Positions 60,040 to 64,000 of a stretch of 64,000 bases of DNA are shown in pieces (the stretch's first letter is position 1; every line of letters begins with the position of its first letter). A program made the translations under genes and the position numbers. Location: NCBI RefSeq assembly GCF_910592395.1, contig NC_088315.1, positions 8,184,501 through 8,248,500 of the forward strand, in the 5' to 3' direction. The DNA comes from Lineus longissimus (taxonomy: Eukaryota; Nemertea; Pilidiophora; Heteronemertea; Lineidae). Below the pieces are notes generated by a model that was given only the letters and a program-made list of their open reading frames with translations, was not told the DNA's origin and searched no databases.

Positions 60040-60530
60040 GCGGCCAGGGTAGGCTACTCCATCACTCCATGTGATGCGGAGCTTCTCCACGCTCTACATG
60101 TTGCCGAGCGGGATTTTAAGACCCGTTCAGAGATGGGGACAGAATTGATTTCAGAAGATTACGGTAGCTGCTACCTCCAAGCGAATCTGACTGCAGCTTG
60201 CATGAAAAGGGTTTCAGGAGCAAAATATCATAATGAGCCGACTCGGTAGGCTAATCCCAATGCTCTCATGTTCTGAGTGATAATTTTCCAATGGTTCAAG
60301 GATGGAGACACTTTTGCGTAGCAGCAGCATGTACCCGGTCAGTCTAACTGAAGTACCAATAGCATCTGTCCAGTGAGTCTGACCGTATGCGTGGAGAGTT
60401 GTGCCAGCATTATATCATAGTTCAGCAGACAAGGATGGTAACTCAAGGCTAGGTTGCCGCCCGAGATTTTTAGATCCTTTCTCGGATGGGGACGCAAGTA
60501 CACTACAGTAGCCGCTGCCTGTGTCATACA
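60040..60530. repeat. Degenerate tandem repeat, about 175-bp units, three copies
   Basis: GTTGCCGAGCGGGATTTTAAG (split from GACCCGTTCAGAGATGGGGACA) at 60101 matches GTTGCCGCCCGAGATTTTTAG at 60452, and both lead to a GGTAGCTGCTACC- or GTAGCCGCTGCCT-type block. A weaker middle copy (GATAATTTTCC...GGATGGAGACA...GCGTAGCAGCAGC) lies at about 60280. Confidence 0.7.
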
Positions 60531-61664
60531 ATGAATTTGTTCAATTGATGTGTATTTATAAGCCAAGCTTCAGAATCTGAGTCAATTTAGCAGACAGGGA
60601 AATTTCTGTCACATCTTAAAGAAGATATGCACAGTCTACTTGGGACATCTTCATCAAATATTTTGACAATACCCAACAGTAACCCACATGTCAAAACATG
60701 ATGCATCACATTTTGTCGGCCGCAGTTACAGAAGCCAGATAGTCCGCAAAGGGAAAATCAATACCAGTAACGGGTTTATAGGGGGCACTACTGCCGTTTT
60801 CTACTCTGTTGAGTTGGTACAAGCGTGGGATGATTGCACTGTGTTAACCCGTTGATCCTCAATCGTTCCGACAGCACAGAAACTCTTGAACAGCTCAGCA
60901 CCTGACGTAAAACGTGGGAGATGACCAGATATTCATGTATTGGAAGTGATCTGCTCATTATGTCAATCATATCGAAATTGATCCACTCATGAAATTGCTC
61001 ACAACTCAATCTATTATAATTACATCAGTACATATTGTAACTACACCACACATCTCTACTGAAGTTGATGTTCAATCAAAGGTCAATTTTTCACATCTAA
61101 CAGATCAATAGCCTTCATGCCTTTGAACATCGCACCGCCACAAACATTTTCTCGACATCACATCGAATGCACAATGCTAAAAGGCGGCAGGTTTAAACCT
61201 TCTCAGAACACAAGGAAACCTTGTTTTCTGATTAGAATGATGAAACATTGGAGATCATCTCAAAATAAGGTGAGACCCAAAAAATATATCTTTCGGTACC
61301 GGTAGGTTTGTTAGAGCCGGAGTTCACACAGACACAAGAAAATCGGCCAAATGTTATTGCTCATTTCAGATTCTTTCCAAAATGGAACGTCTGCCACATT
61401 ATTCTTCCTGAGTCAAGTGCTTCTCCATTTCGGCTGAGTACTTTGTGATATTTATTCCTGAGGATCACCACGGATGGTCTCTTCGCAAGAACCACAGCCT
61501 GACTTCCTAGCCAGCTATAGGAAAAAGGAAGTCAGGCATGCATTGATGACTAAATCAGGCAGAAGTGCTTCTTTTGGCCTCAGAGATAGCTCTCAATTCA
61601 CTCATTACTGAGATCAATATTCTGGTCAGCAATGTATCGGACAAGCCAAAGGCGACCAGAGATA
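60531..61664. other. Non-coding; 12-bp perfect hairpin at 61497
   Basis: No gene supported. GCCTGACTTCCT at 61497-61508 pairs perfectly with AGGAAGTCAGGC at 61526-61537 around a 17-nt loop. No terminator, tRNA or known structured RNA matches it. Confidence 0.5.
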
Positions 61665-62290
61665 AAATCAACACCCGGAGTGCCGAGGGCAAACGATGTA
61701 CTGTACAGGGAAAAACCTAGAACAGACCACTATCATTAGGCGGTCAGAGTTGCACTCTTACATACTGGCAGCAGGTCACACCAACATCAAAAGTACTGAC
61801 GGCAACCAATGATCTGTACAAGGAAAAACTGAGTAAAGGCAATCATCGTAAGGTGGTCAGACTTGCACTCACCGCACTGGCAGCAGATCACATCAACACC
61901 CGAAGTCCTGACAGTGACCGATGACCTGTACAAGGAAACACCATCATATATAAGGTGGTACAAGTTGCACAGTTATATACTGGAAGCAGGTCAGCTGTAC
62001 AGGTCAGATCAACAGCCAGAGTCCTGACGGTAAACTTGTACTCTGCAAGCAAAAGATAACAGGCCACTGCCTCTGGGTAGTCAGGTTTTGGCAGTCGTCG
62101 TGGTCGGCCAGATCAACATTCAAAGCACTGATGGGATGACACTTCTGACCAGTAGCCTACCAAAGGCCACTATCATAAAGTGGTCCGAGTTACACTCTTC
62201 TGTTCTAGCTTGGTCAGGTCAGTTCAACACCCAGAGTCCTGACGCCATGTTTTGGCAGTAGTCACTGTAGGCCGGATCAATATCCGATGC
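61665..62290. repeat. Degenerate tandem repeat, about 104-116 bp units, six copies
   Basis: The landmark CAACACCC(A/G)(A/G)AGTCCTGAC recurs at 61669, 61782, 61894, 62010, 62114 and 62225. Between landmarks come CTGTACAAGGAAAAAC-, GGTGGTCAGAGTTGCACTC- and ACTGGCAGCAGGTCA-like blocks in fixed order, some lost in later units. Periods are 113, 112, 116, 104 and 111 bp. Confidence 0.85.
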
Positions 62291-62459
62291 ACTTTTGGCA
62301 AGACGTTTCTAAGCTGCAACCCAATATGCCTACAAACCGCCCACAAGAATCCATTAAATGTCACACGCTAAAGATCTTACACCAAATGGACAAGTGGGCC
62401 TGTCAGTCAATGATTATCAGGAAAGGCTCAATCAAGAAATGGCCCGACACCTGTTAAAG

Positions 62460-62960
62460 CAGCATCCAGTCAGTTAAGTACTTCACGACAGAACCTGCCA
62501 GCCCTCTTTTCACCGGAACGTTCTTCTGCCAATAAGTCAATACGACAAGGTCATTGATACTCACCTCAAGGTCATGCCAAGGGTACTGTCGGATTGACGA
62601 TTGACTCGCTGACAGCAATCGACAGACAGAACTGCATATGCCAGATATTACCAGGAAGACCGGTAGTCGAACCCAAAACTGCCTGATGAGTTTCAGCTCA
62701 ATCCCTGGCCCTGTGAAGAAGGTCGAGAGTACTTCAACTTAAGGACAACTTGGCCCTGCTAGTCATATGTAGCCTACTAGTTGGCGCAGCAACCAGTCAG
62801 CTAAGTATGTGGTGACAGAACCTGCCAGGTCTTCATTCACTCGAAGCTTTCTTTTCCAATAAGTCAATAAATGGCAATGTCATCGGCACTCGCCTCTAGG
62901 TCGTTCCAAGGGTACCTGCCAGATCTACACCGGACTCATTGACAGCAAGTCACAATCATT
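62460..62960. repeat. Duplication at 326-bp spacing
   Basis: CCAGTCAGxTAAGTA...GACAGAACCTGCCAG at about 62466 recurs at about 62792. Both continue TTCACxxGxA, TTCTGCCAATAAGTCAAT, a CTCxCCTCxAGGTC block and CCAAGGGTAC. A possible tandem pair whose unit is longer than the similar part. Confidence 0.8.
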
Positions 62961-63244
62961 GGAGGCTTCAGCCAAAGCTGCTTTCGAATGGCATTTCCAC
63001 CTTGTCAGGGCACCCAAGGATGTTACGGAGAGAGTGATATACTGCTTAGAAGTAACGTCATTTGAAGAATTCCAACAACGAACAGTATACACACGTACAG
63101 TGATATCAAACCATTGCAGTTCAACCTGTAAACATTCTCGCAGCGATAATGAAGACCTTGATATTCAAGTAATTGAATTATTGGCTACTGACATGTTGAA
63201 TATTGAAAGTGTCCCACTGTGTTGATAGCAATCATATAGTAATA

Positions 63245-63705
63245 TAACCATGAGGCAAATGCTTGGAGTCATTTCTGAGATAGGAGCAAGTATTTAATGC
63301 ACCGATCAATCAATGTCTGTTTGGTTGCCCCTTAAGTAGTAGAGTCAAGGTTATGCCTGTGACTTGGAGGTACAGATGCTGAGCCTCTATAACCAACAGC
63401 AACATTAGGTACCATATGTAGTATTAAGTATATACCACCATGAGGTAAATGCTTGGAGTCGTTTCTGAGATAGGAGCAAGTATTTAATGCACCGATCAAT
63501 CAACGTCTGTTTGGTTGCCCCTTTAGTAGTAGAGTCAAAGTTACGCCTGTGACTTGGAGGTACAGTGGCTGACCCTCTAGAACCAACAGCAACATCATAC
63601 CGGTACATGATGAGGCAAATGCCTGCAGTCAATTCTCAGATAGGAGCAAGTTTTTAATGCACCAATTAATCAGCGTTTGGTTGCCCAATTAGAGTCAAGG
63701 ACAAG
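63245..63705. repeat. Tandem repeat, 190 and 170 bp spacings, 2.5 copies
   Basis: ACCATGAGGCAAATGCTTGG at 63247 recurs at 63437 and as ATGATGAGGCAAATGCCTGC at about 63607. Each is followed by AGATAGGAGCAAGTATTTAA, TGCACCGATCAATCA and GTTTGGTTGCCC. Copies 1 and 2 are over 90% identical by eye; the third is partial, ending near 63705. Confidence 0.93.
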
Positions 63706-64000
63706 GATACAGGGGCTATACAGGCTGGATGTCCCTTCTCTTTCTGGTAGCAGACCTACTCTGTATCCGTCCATCAAACAAGGCTTGGATCAAAAGTCTC
63801 GAACAGACACTCAAATTTTGCTCGCAATCAGTTGCACGCATATGACAATTTTCATCACATGCCATAATGATCTTGGATCGATCTTGTAATCATACAAGAC
63901 GATCCAAGCTGCAGCTAGGTCATAAAGGGTTGTGCTTACGATGCTGTGCCATGGATCATTAATGAATGATGCATCATTCTATTTTTAGACGGAATACTAC
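63706..64000. other. Right end, no feature recognised
   Basis: No gene or repeat was identified. AGACGATCCAAG follows GATCTTGGATCGATCTTG near 63870-63910, giving a small imperfect inverted repeat. Confidence 0.4.

Overview
The window looks like animal (bilaterian, probably marine invertebrate) nuclear DNA of about 60% A+T. It has no bacterial-type gene density, only short chance ORFs, many dispersed repeats, tRNA-derived SINE-like elements, small TA-flanked inverted-repeat transposons, and one clearly recognisable short coding exon with canonical splice sites. The sequence alone does not fix the phylum.

The one certain gene part is at the left end on the minus strand. Positions 332 to 231 form a 102-bp, 34-codon, phase 0/0 exon of liprin-alpha (PPFIA family), the presynaptic active-zone scaffold that binds LAR-type receptor phosphatases. 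It encodes the N-terminal coiled-coil segment that ends AERNNTR. The acceptor is immediately upstream (TTTTTCATTGCAG) and the donor reads AGG|GTAAGT. The last 12 coding bases plus this donor are repeated five times head to tail in a 26-bp minisatellite (119-242). The exon therefore runs straight into four extra, identical, perfectly formed 5' splice sites. This is the most striking feature of the window.

From 333 to the right end (about 63.7 kb) I found no other exon I can assign. If the strand and gene hold, the near part is the 5' intron of liprin-alpha. One ORF on the same strand, 29175 to 29020, looks like a possible first exon: 52 codons, ATG preceded by a stop, CpG-rich, and ending in frame at a possible donor. 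It would join the liprin exon in phase, but I do not recognise its protein.

The rest is repeat-rich non-coding DNA. Regular minisatellites include 20 bp x13 (2201-2457), 90 bp (9367-9695), 21 bp x10 (27090-27303), 27 bp x13 (48127-48480) and 108 bp x3 (52142-52463). There are about fifteen diverged two-to-six-copy tandem duplications with periods of about 56 to 380 bp, many of them 165-215 bp. A family of about 180-bp palindromic elements with ends like TACAGTAGAACCTC / GAGGTTCCACTGTA occurs eight times (pogo/Tigger-like MITEs by inference). In one copy the centre has been amplified into a 60-bp x4 array. Two tRNA-headed SINE-like elements (near 14.3 kb and 28.0 kb) and an unclassified 118-bp interspersed repeat (12990 and 59131) complete the inventory.
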